Notes: generated by a model from the letters alone, not told the origin. 64,000 nt of DNA from Serripes groenlandicus (GCA_031761405.1 JASEVX010000001.1:22711270-22775269); one strand, 5' to 3'; shown: positions 1-10,345, numbered from the stretch's first letter. Program-made: numbers and translations.

Positions 1-216
1 GTAAGATGAGTCGAATATATAAACAACATATAGTCATACAAGAAAAAAATAAATAAATAGAAAATATGAAAAAAAAAAAAAAAAAATAGCAACAATGAAA
101 TTGAAATCGCTTTCATGCAGTATTCTCAGCCAACCTCCCCCCTCCGTACCTCGCGCGCGTCCCAAAAGTTTACTTAGTTTACTTAAACAGCTACTATAAT
201 TTCTTTACAGAAAATA
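1..216. other. 3' flank of non-LTR element 1, A-rich simple sequence
   Basis: No gene is visible. There is an AT-rich stretch with an A run of about 18 near position 69, then a C-rich patch (CCTCCCCCCTCC). It lies just beyond the stop codon of the minus-strand retrotransposon ORF, so it is probably that element's 3' untranslated region or flank. No poly(A) tail in the orientation expected for the element is seen. Confidence 0.4.
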
Positions 217-1564
217 TTACGCATTTGGCGTTTCAAAACGTCTTGTTTGTTTTATGTATTGTTGAGCATTTTTAAGTAGATCTGCATTTTGATCATCTGA
301 TAAATTGTCGATGCCAAACAGTAGCTTTTTGCAACTTAGAGGGTGATACTGCCTCGAATTGGTGAATAGTAGACGTCGTTGGTTAAGATACAGTTGGCAA
401 CGAAAAAAGAAATGTTCTGCGTCTTCACGCACAGATCCGCAACTGCATTGATGATTATCACGTAAATGGTTATTGAATAGATCATAATTAAGGTTGCTGC
501 ATTTGTTTCGAATTCGGGCATGGTGGGTTTGTAAGAATCGCTCACCTACAATAAAATATTTTGGAACAACGGTTGGTTTGAATAATCGTCGAAGCTTACT
601 TTTAAATGAGAAAAGAGTATCAGAGTTTCTTGTTTCAATGTCTAGATCGTTCCAAAGTTTAATGGAAGACGGTAATACTGATTTAGAATAAATTTCAAGA
701 CGACGAGCAACAGTTGCGTAGTCAAGCTGGTTTCTTAGATTATATGTATTATTATCTCTAACCATTTCTGGCATAAGATCGTTTAAATAGCTTGGCAGAT
801 CACCATTTTTATATTTAAAAATAAGAACTAATTTTTGTAATTTTCGTCTATCTGATAATGAAACCCATCCAATTTCATTTATAAGATTATTAATTGAAAC
901 AGATCTGGTTAGACCAGTGACTGCTCTGGCAGCGTCGTATTGGAGCTTTTCAAGAAGTTCCTTTTCATAAGTTGTGCAATTGTCCCAGATAATTGATGCA
1001 TATTCTAAAATTGGTCTTAAATATGAGATGTATATTTGGTTAAGAGTAGTTCTTTTAAGTTTGAATTTTAACATTTTCATTGTCCCTAGTACTTTTGATG
1101 CTGAGGACGTTATGTTTGAAATGTGAGCATGCCAAGTACCATCATCACTTAGGGTCACTCCAAGATGTTTATGGGTTTTAACGTAATCAAGCTGAATATT
1201 GTCAAATAATAACGATGGTCTTACAATATTGTTTTTGGCAAGGGTTAAAAACATAGCTTCAGTTTTCGAAGGATTAAAATTCACTAACCATCGTTGAGCC
1301 CAGTCCGATATCATAAGTAAATCGTGATTGAGCGTAGTTTCTATATAGTCGATATTGTCAGAGCTAACGGCAAGTGAGCTGTCGTCAGCATAAAGTCGAG
1401 AAATACTTAAAAGGGACTCAGTAATATCATTAACATAAACAAGAAAGAAAAGAGGCCCTAAGACAGATCCCTGGGGAACTCCAGCATGTAACTGTTCAAC
1501 ATCAGAAAACGAAGACCCCACAAAAACTTTTTGGCTGCGATTTTTCAAGTAACTGGTAATCCAG
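217..1564 (-). pseudogene. LINE 1: RT palm/thumb and C-terminal zinc-knuckle-like region
   Basis: Continuation of the RT after the frameshift. It has GVPQGSVLGPLFFLVYVND (motif B) and SRLYADDSSLAV, the YADD catalytic box of motif C. About 250 residues of thumb and connection follow. The C-terminus has RNKCSNLNYDLF and CSCG...EHFFFRC, a CCHC-like cluster common at the end of this type of LINE. The segment is otherwise free of stops for 443 codons, so the copy is young or constrained until recently. An indel at a G8 run is also a typical sequencing error, so the element could be intact in the real genome. Confidence 0.88.
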
Positions 1565-3090
1565 TTAATTATTGCCCCCCCCTATCCCATATTGTCTAAG
1601 TTTATGAAGCAACCCTGAATGCCATACCCTATCAAATGCTTTACTAATATCACAAAATATTATACATGTAGACTTTCGTTCATCAAAAGCAGAGCAAATT
1701 TGGTTATATATGTCAATTAACTGGTAAACTGTCGAATGACCTGGGAGAAACCCCGACTGTTTGTTATAAATAAGATCATTTGCATGCAAGTAGTTATACA
1801 TATATTTAAAGACGACGCGTTCCATGACTTTGCCAACGCAACTAATGAGCGATATTGGACGGTAATTCGATGCAATATTTTTATCACCCTTTTTAAATAA
1901 AGGCATGACGTGACTGTTTTTCCAAAAGTCGGGAAACGTGCTTTCTTGTAGGGACCTATTAAATATGATAGTTAGTGGAACACAAATGGTTTTAAATGTT
2001 TCTTTTAGCATACGATGACTTATTTCGTCTGGTCCGTTAGCTTTATTTATGTTTAAATTAGATAAGACATCCATAGTATCTTGTTCGGTAATAGTAAAAT
2101 CAAAAAGTTGTTTATCAGTTTTTTCCGAAAAAGGTGGCAATCTTGCTTGAGTGTCATCAATATTTGAAATTGACGTGAAATAGTTATTAAGGGTATTCGC
2201 TTTCTCTATATCCGAGAAGGAATAAGTGTTGTTTTCATTTAGTAATGGAGGGATAAATTCACAATTGGATGAATTGCCTTTAACAAGCATTTTTACTAGT
2301 TTCCAATATTGACGAGGATTACTGGAACTAATGTCATTTAAAGTAAACTCAATATCGTTAAAAAATATTTCTTTAGCTTGTTTCTTCATATTGTTAACTT
2401 TATTACGTATATGTTTGTATCTCGACCAGTCAGACAGTTTACCAGTAATTGTTGCGGTATGTTTATAACGGTCGCGTTTTTTTGACGATTTACGAATTTC
2501 CGAATTATACCACGGTCGATCCCGAGGGCGAATGGTAACAAATTTATATGGAATATTTGATTTTACTAAAACTAAAAACTTATGAGTAAAATTTACAACT
2601 GCAGTATTAATATCTTCATGTAGTAAAAACGACCAGTCGGTGTTACGAATAGCTTCGTTTAGAGAAATGTAATTTGCACGTTTATAGTTCCATACACGTC
2701 TTTTGTATGATGTCTGTGTATCGCCGAAATTTTTCAGAAATATATAGGTGCCAAAATGGTCACTGATATGTTTGTCAGTTTCAAAAATTCCAGAATGGAG
2801 GTACTGAATATTACGTGTAATACCAATTGGATCTAGAAGTGTTCTAGTACAAAGAGTTACTCGGGTAGGTTCAGTTATTGTGTTTTCCATATTGTTAAGT
2901 GTTAAAATATCTCGAAATTTATTGTTGTTTAAATTTAACTGGTCTTCATTTATATCACCCACTGTTACTATTTTACTGCACAATTCAGACGCCTTTTCAA
3001 TGCAAATGTTAAATCTATTCCAAAATTCTACTGGGGTATTAGGTGGACGATATATATTACAGAGTAAATAAGTTTCGTTTTTATTTTTAA
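1565..3090 (-). pseudogene. LINE 1: endonuclease C-terminus and RT fingers/palm
   Basis: Open frame without a visible true start. The first part contains endonuclease motifs: YRPP, VGDIN (the GDfN motif) and ISDHFG (the SDH motif). A linker follows, then RT motifs: NYRPISLISCVGKVMERVV, QSGFLPGHST, and CDISKAFDRVWH with the catalytic aspartate of motif A. The frame ends in GIGGGNN and a stop because a run of eight G (plus-strand C at 1575-1582) is one base too long; with seven it would read into the next segment. The product would act on element RNA at a nicked chromosomal target. Probably inactive as read. Confidence 0.85.
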
Positions 3091-3299
3091 ATTCAACCTA
3101 ACTGCATTTATTAGGTTAGGATCTCCCCCATAAATATCATTTTAAAGTTGTTGGAACATCAGTGACAAACTTAATGCGTGGGATCCAATATAAGTTTAAG
3201 AAATGCTTTAGAAATTAATGTGCCGAGAGGTCTTTTATAACGCTTGTTAACATTATTAACATTCGCGAAGAGGAACGGAAAAAAAGAAAGAAGTCACGT

Positions 3300-3540
3300 G
3301 GAAAATACAGTGGCGGATTAACCGGGGGCCGTAGGGGGCCCGTGCGACGAAAGATTAATGCTAAACAAAGAAAAAGCGTAGCAAATATAGTGGCGGATTT
3401 AGTGGGGGGACATATGACCCGTGCCCGACTCCCTCCACCTCACGAAAGAAGTCACATAAACTATACAGTGGCGGATTATCCGGGGTGGCGGGGGGGGGGG
3501 GGGGCTTTAGGGCCCGTGCGTCGAAAAATCCAACCTTCCA
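3300..3540. repeat. Three tandem hAT-like end repeats (AGTGGCGGATT)
   Basis: Three diverged copies start near 3308, 3389 and 3466 with ACAGTGGCGGATTAACC or close variants and continue into G-rich sequence and GGGCCCGTGCG. This resembles the ends of hAT transposons (CAGTGGCGGAT type), inferred from memory of such ends. The third copy contains a G15 run (3490-3504). No transposase is present. Confidence 0.5.
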
Positions 3541-3687
3541 GCAGCCGCCAGGCCGTCAGCACTGCAATGCTTTTATTCTCAATTCATCAGCACTACACGT
3601 ACAAGTCTATAGTTCAAAATGCCTAATACATCTGGCAGTATCACTATCTAGAAAGTAGCTAACCTTTCAAGTAATTTACTTTTTAAG

Positions 3688-3745
3688 AAGTCGATAACCG
3701 GAACGAGAACTATCACTAAATGTGATGAATACCCCCGAGAAAAAA
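3688..3745 (+). CDS. Possible short exon of TNF-ligand gene 1
   Basis: Weak candidate. The acceptor TTTTTAAG precedes 58 bp that are open, and a GTAAG donor follows at 3746. It ends in phase 1, which matches the two leading bases of the exon at 3874; joining them would give KITGFW. The encoded peptide (KSITGTRTITKCDEYPREK) has no recognisable motif. Transcript data would decide. Confidence 0.25.
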
Positions 3746-3873
3746 GTAAGAAAGGGCAATGATCACTAGAAACGGTGCATGTCTTTTTTTGATATGTATG
3801 GTTATCGTTAACTATAATCATAATTTAATAATTCATTACAATCAGTAAATGTACTATTATGTTATGTTAGCAG

Positions 3874-4019
3874 TAACGGGATTTTGGTCCTCACCGAGCT
3901 GGCTGCGAATGGGCAGTAAACGGTACAAGACAGCAGCGAAGGTGTTCAAATTTGACGAAATCAATAAAACTGGGAAACTACGTGTCAAGAAAACTGGGAT
4001 GTATCTTGTTTATGCTCAG
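3874..4019 (+). CDS. TNF-superfamily ligand gene 1, penultimate coding exon (start of TNF domain)
   Basis: The exon lies between acceptor TTAGCAG and donor CAG|GTAAGT. It encodes 48 residues ending in KKTGMYLVYAQ, which matches the most conserved TNF homology domain segment (tGlYlVYaQv), preceded by a GFW...KLRV strand pair. It has two leading bases and ends in phase 0, compatible with the next exon at 5798. TNF-family ligands are trimeric, usually type II membrane proteins that bind TNF receptors. The cytoplasmic, membrane and stalk exons of this gene are not visible upstream, where a LINE occupies 0.2-3.1 kb, so they lie further 5' or are lost. Confidence 0.8.
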
Positions 4020-4064
4020 GTAAGTCAGTGTCGATTATACCGTACCGCTAATTCACCCTTTTCC

Positions 4065-4281
4065 ATATACAATAAATCTGCAGCAGACGACTTTGAAAAC
4101 ATAGTGACAAACACCTGAAAAATCTCCATCAAAGATAACTTAATTGTTAAATAAAGTGGAAAACATTGTGGCCAAAGGAGAAATTGCTCATCATAAGCAA
4201 TTTCACCTTTGGTCTCAATGTTTTCAAAAGTCGTGTGCTGCTATTGCGTCAAAATGCGTCTGCAGGCGGGAAACGGTTAAG
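4065..4281 (+). mobile_element. MITE-1 copy
   Basis: A palindromic unit with CTGCAGCAGACGACTTT at the left, a hairpin core (GGAGAAATTGCTCATCATAAGC) and CGTGTGCTGC...GGGAAACGGTTAA at the right. It sits in the intron between the two visible exons of TNF gene 1, 50 bp after the donor. It has no coding capacity of its own; the ORFs here are palindrome artefacts. Confidence 0.75.
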
Positions 4282-4439
4282 ACGTTATACAAGACTAACC
4301 GATGTGAACACGACGTGCTCATGGTTAGCTTTTATGATCGTTGGGTGTCCGAGGGACGTCGTCCGTTGTGCGTCGTACGACGATCCCTCTCAATTTCAAC
4401 AAAACTTCACAGGAATTTCCCGTATGAGATACCCTTTCG

Positions 4440-4600
4440 GAATTGTTTTAAAAAATGAATAAATGGCGACGTAAGGCATCTTTTTTCGAACACCGTTTTG
4501 ACCTAGATGTTAAACAAATGATCTAGATTGTAGACCAATCAAATGTTGCATTTAATGAATAAATGGCGACGTAAGGCATCTTTTTTTTAAAATCTGTAAA
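4440..4600. repeat. Short direct repeat (AATAAATGGCGACGTAAGG)
   Basis: AATAAATGGCGACGTAAGGCATCTTTTTT occurs at about 4457 and again at about 4558, roughly 100 bp apart, with intervening sequence. It may be a target-site or tandem duplication. No gene. Confidence 0.5.
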
Positions 4601-5039
4601 TACCATCTCTTCCTGAACCACTACTGTACCAAGGCGTACCTTACAAATTGTACCATCGATCTTTGTTCCATTCCATATAGCTTTATTAGCCACTTGCATA
4701 GGTATGTGGCCATTGCTTCCTAATGCCTTAAAATACATTCAAATGCTGAAATGAAATTACAACTAATAAGATTATTCCATATGTGAACGAATCTGATATA
4801 AATGAGATACACTATAATACATGGGTATTTGTTGGTTAATTCTTTAATTATCGTTTTATATTTTGATTTACCACCGGTCTTGATATGTAACGTGATCGTG
4901 CATATTAAGAGACACGCATATGCATTTGAATTGATAAATCAATGTCGGGTATTTTATAAATGCATGTCTATTCGTCTTATATGTTTTTATTTCCTGTATT
5001 GATTGCTTAAGTTCTTTAACGTCGCTTACAGCAGAATTA

Positions 5040-5240
5040 ACCATCGACGCCTCTGCAACATACTTTTGAAAACATCGTGGTAATGGAGATGTTGCTCATT
5101 ACGAGCAATATCTTTCATTGTCACACTGTTTAAACAATATTCTATAAAGGCACTTTAATTCCTAAAGATGGTCTTTTTTTTGCTTAGCTGTTTTCAAAGT
5201 CGTCTGCTGCAGATGTGTTGTATGTGGGAAAGGTTTAAAT
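5040..5240. mobile_element. MITE-1 copy (diverged)
   Basis: CGACGCCTCTGCAACATACTTTTGAAAACATCGTGG at the left and GTTTTCAAAGTCGTCTGCTGCAGATG followed by GTGGGAAAGG at the right form the arms. The core is diverged. Intronic in TNF gene 1. Confidence 0.65.
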
Positions 5241-5337
5241 TTACCAACTATGCATGATTTTAAAATCGTCTGCTTCAAACAAATTTCAGGAAAGTCTTTG
5301 AAAACATTGCCAAATAAAATGATGATTTGAAACAGAG

Positions 5338-5640
5338 TAGCCGAGGCCCGGTAGCTCAGTCGGTAGCGACGCGGGTTGTCAATCCAGGGGTTTGTGAGTT
5401 CGAATCCCAGCTCGGCCAACATTCCTTCCGACGTTTGACAAAAGTCACTGTGACCTGCGTCATTCGTCTTTCGCCAATGAGCTGTTTAACAGTCTATGTG
5501 GAAAATCAACCAGTTGCTTGAAAAGTGTGGTGTACTGGTGTGGGAAAAACCAGGAAACGCATGAGTAGGTGAACTGATCGCCGTGATATGACGTTTGTTG
5601 AAAACGGCGTTAAACCCAAATTAATCAATAATTGAAACAA
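5338..5640 (+). mobile_element. SINE-A, near full length
   Basis: A tRNA-like head (GCCCGGTAGCTCAGTCGGTA as A box, GAGTTCGAATCCC as B box) is followed by a body with GTACTGGTGTGGG and a tail GAAAACGGCGTTAAACCCAAAT then AATCAATAATTG. Its partner copy at 13137 shares head and tail, so this is a SINE and not a tRNA gene; the head also lacks a clean cloverleaf acceptor stem. Intronic in TNF gene 1. Confidence 0.8.
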
Positions 5641-5797
5641 AGTAGAACACATTGTAAAAAAATAGCAATTAGTTCATGACGGATATTTTTCTCATTTTCT
5701 AGCAATGTTCTAATGCTGTCTGCTGTAGAGGCGTCACATGTATGTTTGTTGCAAAAAATAGATAGCTATAAGTACCTTCTTATTTACGACATTTCAG

Positions 5798-6064
5798 TTC
5801 ACATTGGTTGGAAAAGATATAACAGGATTCCACGTCAGTGTTATGCATTCGCCTGACGAGTCTGACGAGTCCACCAAGGTATTACAGTGTACGCGTCATG
5901 GCACCAGCAGTAGCACAAGTTCCAACAACACACAGTCATGTTTCACCATGGGTATCGTGGAACTCAAGGCAAACCAAGAACTCTTTATTCAGGAAAATTC
6001 AAATAATTCTGGAGCGAATTATTCCAATCTTTCGTACTTTGGGCTTATCAGAATTGGTGACTGA
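5798..6064 (+). CDS. TNF-superfamily ligand gene 1, terminal coding exon
   Basis: The acceptor TTACGACATTTCAG precedes 88 codons and a TGA. It begins FTLVGKDITGFHVSVMH, continuing directly from YAQ of the previous exon in phase 0 (as in TNF ligands, where Q is followed by a hydrophobic strand). Next come a loop with a cysteine (LQC), a second cysteine in SCFTMGIVELKANQELFI, and the C-terminal strand SNLSYFGLIRIGD. The two cysteines resemble the disulfide of EDA/BAFF-like ligands. Together the two exons give about 136 residues, a full TNF homology domain. Expected role: secreted or membrane trimeric cytokine. The N-terminal exons are unseen. Confidence 0.88.
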   Translation, partial: FTLVGKDITGFHVSVMHSPDESDESTKVLQCTRHGTSSSTSSNNTQSCFTMGIVELKANQELFIQENSNNSGANYSNLSYFGLIRIGD

Positions 6065-6077
6065 AGAGAACGCAGTG

Positions 6078-6083
6078 AATAAA
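6078..6083 (+). terminator. Polyadenylation signal for TNF gene 1
   Basis: AATAAA lies 14 bp after the stop codon at 6064. The spacing is short but plausible; other signals could be used downstream. Confidence 0.4.
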
Positions 6084-6114
6084 TATATATTATGATTTCA
6101 CGCACTATTCGTGT

Positions 6115-6330
6115 AAGGACCAACAGTTACTCTGAGCTAGAGCCCGAGACTCCTGATCCAAAAATACCGGGTTCAATTCCTGTGGTGGCGGGTCAATATT
6201 TGGGACCTGCCCATACGATCGGCGCGCGGATCGTTTGAGTATCCAGAAAAGATACATCTAGAGTGATTTATATTAGCTGTAGGAACTCGTTTAACCAACA
6301 ATGTGTGATAAATAAATTTAATCTAACCTT
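6115..6330 (+). mobile_element. SINE-D copy
   Basis: A degenerate head with CCGGGTTCAATTCC (B-box-like) and GGCGGGTCAATATTTGGGACCTG, then GATACATCTAGAGTGATTTATATTAG and an end AAATAAATTTAATC. It aligns along its length with 8229-8445. Directly downstream of TNF gene 1. Confidence 0.65.
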
Positions 6331-6591
6331 GAGACACACAGAGCTTTGTTTTGAATGGTATTTGACTCAACTTTTATCAGTGTTTAAAACATCGTGTTTC
6401 ATCAGGATAATGGTTATTATAATAGGGTACCTCACTTTCATGTTGTTACAATGTAAATACCGCGTCTCGGAGGTGTAGTCGTACGATGTTCGTCTCGGTG
6501 GAATGTATATTGTTTTATGGCGCATCGACAGCTAAGGTCATTTAGCGCGCAATTAAATTTAATTATTCATGATCCCTGGTTAAACAAACCA

Positions 6592-6722
6592 GTACTAGGC
6601 TAGAAAATGTGCCTTGCCCAAGGGCACTCCACCATGACCGTAGTGCCGCGACTGGGGATCGAACCCGGGACACCCGGTTTCGAAATCCCCGACGCTAACC
6701 ACTCGACCACAAGGGATTCCTT
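6592..6722 (-). mobile_element. SINE-C head, minus strand
   Basis: On the minus strand: GTGGTCGAGTGGTTAGCGTCGG (A box, tRNA-Ser/Leu-like) and CCGGGTTCGATCCCC (B box), then GGAGTGCCCTTGGGCAAGGC, also found at 9370. It directly abuts the 28-bp minisatellite. Confidence 0.7.
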
Positions 6723-7826
6723 CGTCTCGGTGGTGTATGGGTGTGGCGTTCGTTTCGGTGGTGTAGTCGTACGGCATTCGTCTCGGAGTTGTATTCGTAC
6801 GGTGTTCGTCTCGGTGGTGTATTGGTGCGCGTTCGTCTCGGTGATGTATTCGTACGGTGTTTGTCTCGGTGGTGTAGTCGTACGGCGTTCGTCTCGGAGT
6901 TTTATTCGTACGGTGTTCGTCTCGGTGGTGTAGACGTTCGTCTCGGAGTTGTATTCGTACGGTGTTCGTCTCGGTGGTGTATTGGTGCGCGTTCGTCTCG
7001 GTGATGTATTCGTACGGTGTTTGTCTCGGTGGTGTAGTCGTACGGCGTTCGTCTCGGAGTTTTATTCGTACGGTGTTCGTATTGGTGCGCGTTCGTCTCG
7101 GTGGTGTAGTCGTATTGCGCTCGTCTCGGTGGTGTAGTCGTACGGCGTTCGTCTCGGAGTTGTATTCTTACGGTGTTCGTTTAGGTGGTGTATTGGTGCG
7201 CGTTCGTCTCGGTGGTGTAGTCGTACGGCGTTCGTCTCGGTGGTGTAGTCGTACGGCGTTCGTCTCGGTGGTGTAGTCGTACGGCGTTCGTCTCGGTGGT
7301 GTAGTCGTGCGGCGTTCGTCTCGGTGGTGTAGTCGTACGGCGTTCGTCTCGGTGGTGTATTCGTACGGTGTTTGTCTCGGTGGTGTAGTCGTACGGCGTT
7401 CGTCTCGGAGTTTTATTCGTACGGTGTTCGTATTGGTGCGCGTTCGTCTCGGTGGTGTAGTCGTATTGCGCTCGTCTCGGTGGTGTAGTCGTACGGCGTT
7501 CGTCTCGGAGTTGTATTCTTACGGTGTTCGTTTAGGTGGTGTATTGGTGCGCGTTCGTCTCGGTGGTGTAGTCGTACGGCGTTCGTCTCGGTGGTGTAGT
7601 CGTACGGCGTTCGTCTCGGTGGTGTAGTCGTACGGCGTTCGTCTCGGTGGTGTAGTCGTACGGCGTTCGTCTCGGTGGTGTAGTCGTACGGCGTTCGTCT
7701 CGGTGGTGTAGTCGTACGGCGTTCGTCTCGGTGGTGTAGTCGTACGGCGTTCGTCTCGGTGGTGTAGTCGTACGGCGTTCGTCTCGGTGGTGTAGTCGTA
7801 CGGCGTTCGTCTCGGTGGTGTAGTCG
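6722..7826. repeat. CpG-rich 28-bp minisatellite
   Basis: About 39 tandem units of a 28-bp motif with core GTACGGCGTTCGTCTCGGTG and GTGTAGTC. Several subtypes (TATTCGTACGGTGTT, TATTGGTGCGCGTT) recur in the same order, which indicates higher-order repeats of several hundred bases; for example 6780-7000 resembles 6940-7090 and 7400-7560. The unit is not a multiple of three and encodes nothing, despite long open frames. It carries two or more CpG per unit in an otherwise AT-rich region. Confidence 0.95.
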
Positions 7827-7955
7827 CAATTTCTCCATTTGCCACATTGTTTTCAACTCTATTCAATAACTATATCATCATTTGTAGAGATTTTCCATAC
7901 TTTTATCTAGCTGTTTTCAAAGTCGTCTGCTGCAGATTTCCTGTATTTGGGAAAG
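7826..7955. mobile_element. MITE-1 right half
   Basis: GCAATTTCTCCATTTGCCACATTGTTTTCAAC followed by TTTTCAAAGTCGTCTGCTGCAGATTT and TTGGGAAAGAGTT. Its left half is replaced by the 28-bp minisatellite, which ends exactly at the hairpin core. Confidence 0.7.
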
Positions 7956-8094
7956 AGTTCAAGTTGTCACCGTACACTTTAAAAACATTGTTATCGCTCG
8001 ATATGACATCACCGTTGAGCGAACACCTCTTACGATCGGCGATTTGGTATTTTCGTTATTCCAATAAGAAGCAAACGGAATGGGGTTGATATCA

Positions 8095-8185
8095 TTGTGA
8101 GAAAAGGAGGCATTATTCCTCACGAGCAGTTTCTCCATTTTCTATAATAACTGCTAAGGTTGCCTGCATTGAGATGAATCAAAAC
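8095..8185. mobile_element. MITE-1 fragment
   Basis: TTGTGAGAAAAGGAGGCATTATTCCTCACGAGCAGTTTCTCC retains the hairpin core in diverged form. Confidence 0.4.
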
Positions 8186-8228
8186 GCGTTTTCAAGACTC
8201 GGTCCATATGTTTAAATGAATATGACCA

Positions 8229-8445
8229 TGTTGGACTGACAGTGGTGCAGAGGTAGAGCGTCGGCCTCTCGTATCAAAGGTCCCTGGTTCGAGTCCCGTG
8301 ATGAGCGGGTCCTGACTTTGGGATTTTTCCACACAAACGGCGCGAGTACTGGTTAAGTCTCCAGGAAGCAGACATCGAGAGTGATTAATCTAAGCCAAAG
8401 GCTTGTTTCGCAATCGATGTAAAATAAATAAGTTTAAACTAAACT
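8229..8445 (+). mobile_element. SINE-D, full length
   Basis: Head GTGGTGCAGAGGTAGAGCG (A box) and GGTTCGAGTCCC (B box), then GCGGGTCCTGACTTTGGG, CAGACATCGAGAGTGATTAATC and the tail GTAAAATAAATAAGTTTAAAC. Same order as 6115-6330. Confidence 0.75.
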
Positions 8446-8797
8446 GAATCTACACCGGTCGCAAACGTCCCAAGGTTAATTTTACCAGAGTGCGGATCGT
8501 ATCTGAAAAACCGAACAGGAGAACGTTGTTACCCCTTTAGAACAAAGCCTCTCTTTTATGTACATATATATATATATTTGCCTCCACGTGCAGTAGATAT
8601 GTTGCACTGTATACTTACTTAGTCAGTATTTATTTTGATCATTTCTACCAATTTGAATATTTATACCTACCTCATTATTTGTGTATGTCTTTAAATAAAC
8701 ACTGCAACATTTATCTATGCGTCATTTGTTCATTTTTGCGTTTTGTTTTGTGTTGATTTGTAACAACAGGTAAACACACATGCTTCGTCACACACCC

Positions 8798-9024
8798 TTA
8801 ACCCTTTCCCTCATACGACAATTGTGCAGCAGACGACTTTGAACATATTTTGTTAAAAATTAGAATTCTATAATTCAATGGATAACCTATGACTAAAAGT
8901 GGAAAACATTGTGGCAAAAGGAGAAATTGCTCGTTTTGAGCAATTTCTTCTTTTGTCACAATGTTTTCGAAAAGTCGTCTGCTGCAGAGGCGTCAGAAAG
9001 CGTCTATATGAGGAAAAGGGTTAA
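8798..9024. mobile_element. MITE-1, complete copy
   Basis: Starts TTAACCCTTTCCCTCATACG and ends CTATATGAGGAAAAGGGTTAA (imperfect terminal inverted repeats), with GCAGCAGACGACTTT / AAAGTCGTCTGCTGC arms and a perfect stem (GAGAAATTGCTCG/CGAGCAATTTCTC type) at the centre. About 227 bp. A TA or TTAA target duplication would fit the ends but cannot be proved here. Confidence 0.85.
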
Positions 9025-9089
9025 AGCAATTTTGAATAAATCTCGGTAAACTAGATTGGGTTAAAACCTTTTTATGGCCTTGGTTTTGT

Positions 9090-9170
9090 TTAACCCTTTC
9101 CAACTTGTAGACGTATTTTGAAAACATCGTGACAAAGGGAGAAAATATACCAAAAGAGACCATTTTCACT
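9090..9170. mobile_element. MITE-1 left-end fragment
   Basis: TTTAACCCTTTCCAACTTG then CGTATTTTGAAAACATCGTG: a left end with the inner arm. Confidence 0.5.
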
Positions 9171-9296
9171 TTTATCTCGCTGTATGAATGCAACGACTGA
9201 TGTATTTTATCCCCATTGCACCATGTGTACGCTAATGTTGGATCATAACAAGAGGGAAAGAGTCCCTTCTTGGCGATTAGGGTTCTGAATATTTGC

Positions 9297-9475
9297 GGAA
9301 TCCGCAGTGTCTGAGTGATTAGCGTCGGGCGTCCCGGGTTCGATCCCCGGTCTCGGCGGTTAAAGTGGAGTGCCCATGGGCAAGGCAGGTTTTCTAGCCT
9401 AAACTTGTTTGTTTGCACAGGGATTCGTGAACTGTCGTTGAAAACAGAAATAATGTTGAAAACGGCGTAAAACTT
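9297..9475 (+). mobile_element. SINE-C copy
   Basis: GTGTCTGAGTGATTAGCGTCGG and CCCGGGTTCGATCCCCGG, then GGAGTGCCCATGGGCAAGGC and a tail GAAAACGGCGTAAAACTTAATT. It shares the head with 6592-6722 (minus) and the tail with SINE-A. Confidence 0.7.
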
Positions 9476-10078
9476 AATTAAAACAGTACAGGTGACTGAA
9501 ATGCTGGTGTCAGGATATAGAAACAGGCAGTAGGTGTTATTTATCCATCAAACATAGTGATATTCCCGCAAAAAGAAATGTTTTCAGTAGATGTTTAAAT
9601 CCATTTAAATCAAATTAATCGGAATAAAGCTATATTCTATTTATATACAAAAACAATCTATTTTTATTGTACCCCTGTATTTTGCTTTGCCCAACTTCAG
9701 ACATGTTTTGCCATGCTTATGTATCGAGAATCGTGCACATTAGTGTACGCAGCCTTATCTCGATCTACTATGCTCACTTCGTCTATAATTATTCAATAAT
9801 TTACACAATAAAATCATAATATGCGTTATCCAAATTCAAGTTTGCCCTTTATTGTGGGTATTCACAATATGCGTCTTACAGAGAATAATATGTTCTTGGA
9901 ATTCAATAACATTGGGTTTAGAATGTCAAATAAAGATCCGATAATATGAAATAACACTTGAACCGCGTCTGTTTATTTGGGGGGGGGGGGGGGGGGGGTT
10001 AAATGCCTCTGCGAACAGTGAAGACTCAGGCGAGCCTATACATCCACACAGTCTCATCGGAGTCTTCGCTGTCAGTGT
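9476..10078. other. AT-rich intergenic stretch with a G20 run
   Basis: No gene is seen. The only marked feature is a run of 20 G at 9979-9998, a G-quadruplex candidate on the plus strand, 5' of the MITE-2 core at 10083. Confidence 0.6.
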
Positions 10079-10082
10079 ACAT

Positions 10083-10345
10083 ATGAGCCGTCCCGCGAGA
10101 AAACTAACAGTATGGCCTCTGCGTAATGTATCGACCCAGATCAGCCTGCGCTGTCTGCGCAGACTGATCCGTGTCGACACATCACGTCTCAGGGGGATAG
10201 AGGTATATATAGAGTAATGATTCCTGAAACAGAAAATCCACAGGAGGCGAAAAGTGTTTATCCGGGTAAGCCTGCGCGGCGTGCTTAGGCTGATCCGGGT
10301 CGATACTTTACGCAGAGTCCACATTGTTGGTTATCTCATATAATT
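10083..10345. mobile_element. MITE-2 core element
   Basis: GAGCCGTCCCGCGAGAAAAC at the left, inner palindromes (CCTGCGCTGTCTGCGCAGACTG), CGTCTCAGGGGGATAGAGG, then CAGAAAATCCACAGGAGGCG and CTTTACGCAGAGTCCACATTG. The same ordered blocks recur at 11983, 14053, 18808, 22805, 24331 and 59501. It lies 430 bp upstream of TNF gene 2. Confidence 0.75.

Larger units (their letters stand above)
190..3100 (-). mobile_element. Non-LTR (LINE) retrotransposon 1, 5'-truncated
   Basis: The minus strand carries an endonuclease C-terminal part followed by a reverse transcriptase and a C-terminal cysteine/histidine motif, the order of an APE-type LINE of the Jockey/CR1 superfamily. Reading upstream of the first methionine, the frame stays open through NIYRPPNTPVEFWNRF, a typical endonuclease motif, to about 3100, where a TAG and a small inverted repeat (CCTAAC...GTTAGG) end it. 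The N-terminal half of the endonuclease is missing, as expected from incomplete reverse transcription. One frameshift separates the two ORF halves at 1575-1582. The exact clade is not certain. Confidence 0.85.

Noticed and set aside
5343..5420. tRNA gene
   Set aside because: A and B boxes are present, but the acceptor stem does not close, and the sequence continues into a SINE body shared with 13137-13440.
7413..7866. Protein-coding genes of 115-147 codons in the 28-bp repeat
   Set aside because: Open frames arise from the repeat in several frames on both strands; a 28-bp unit shifts frame at every copy.
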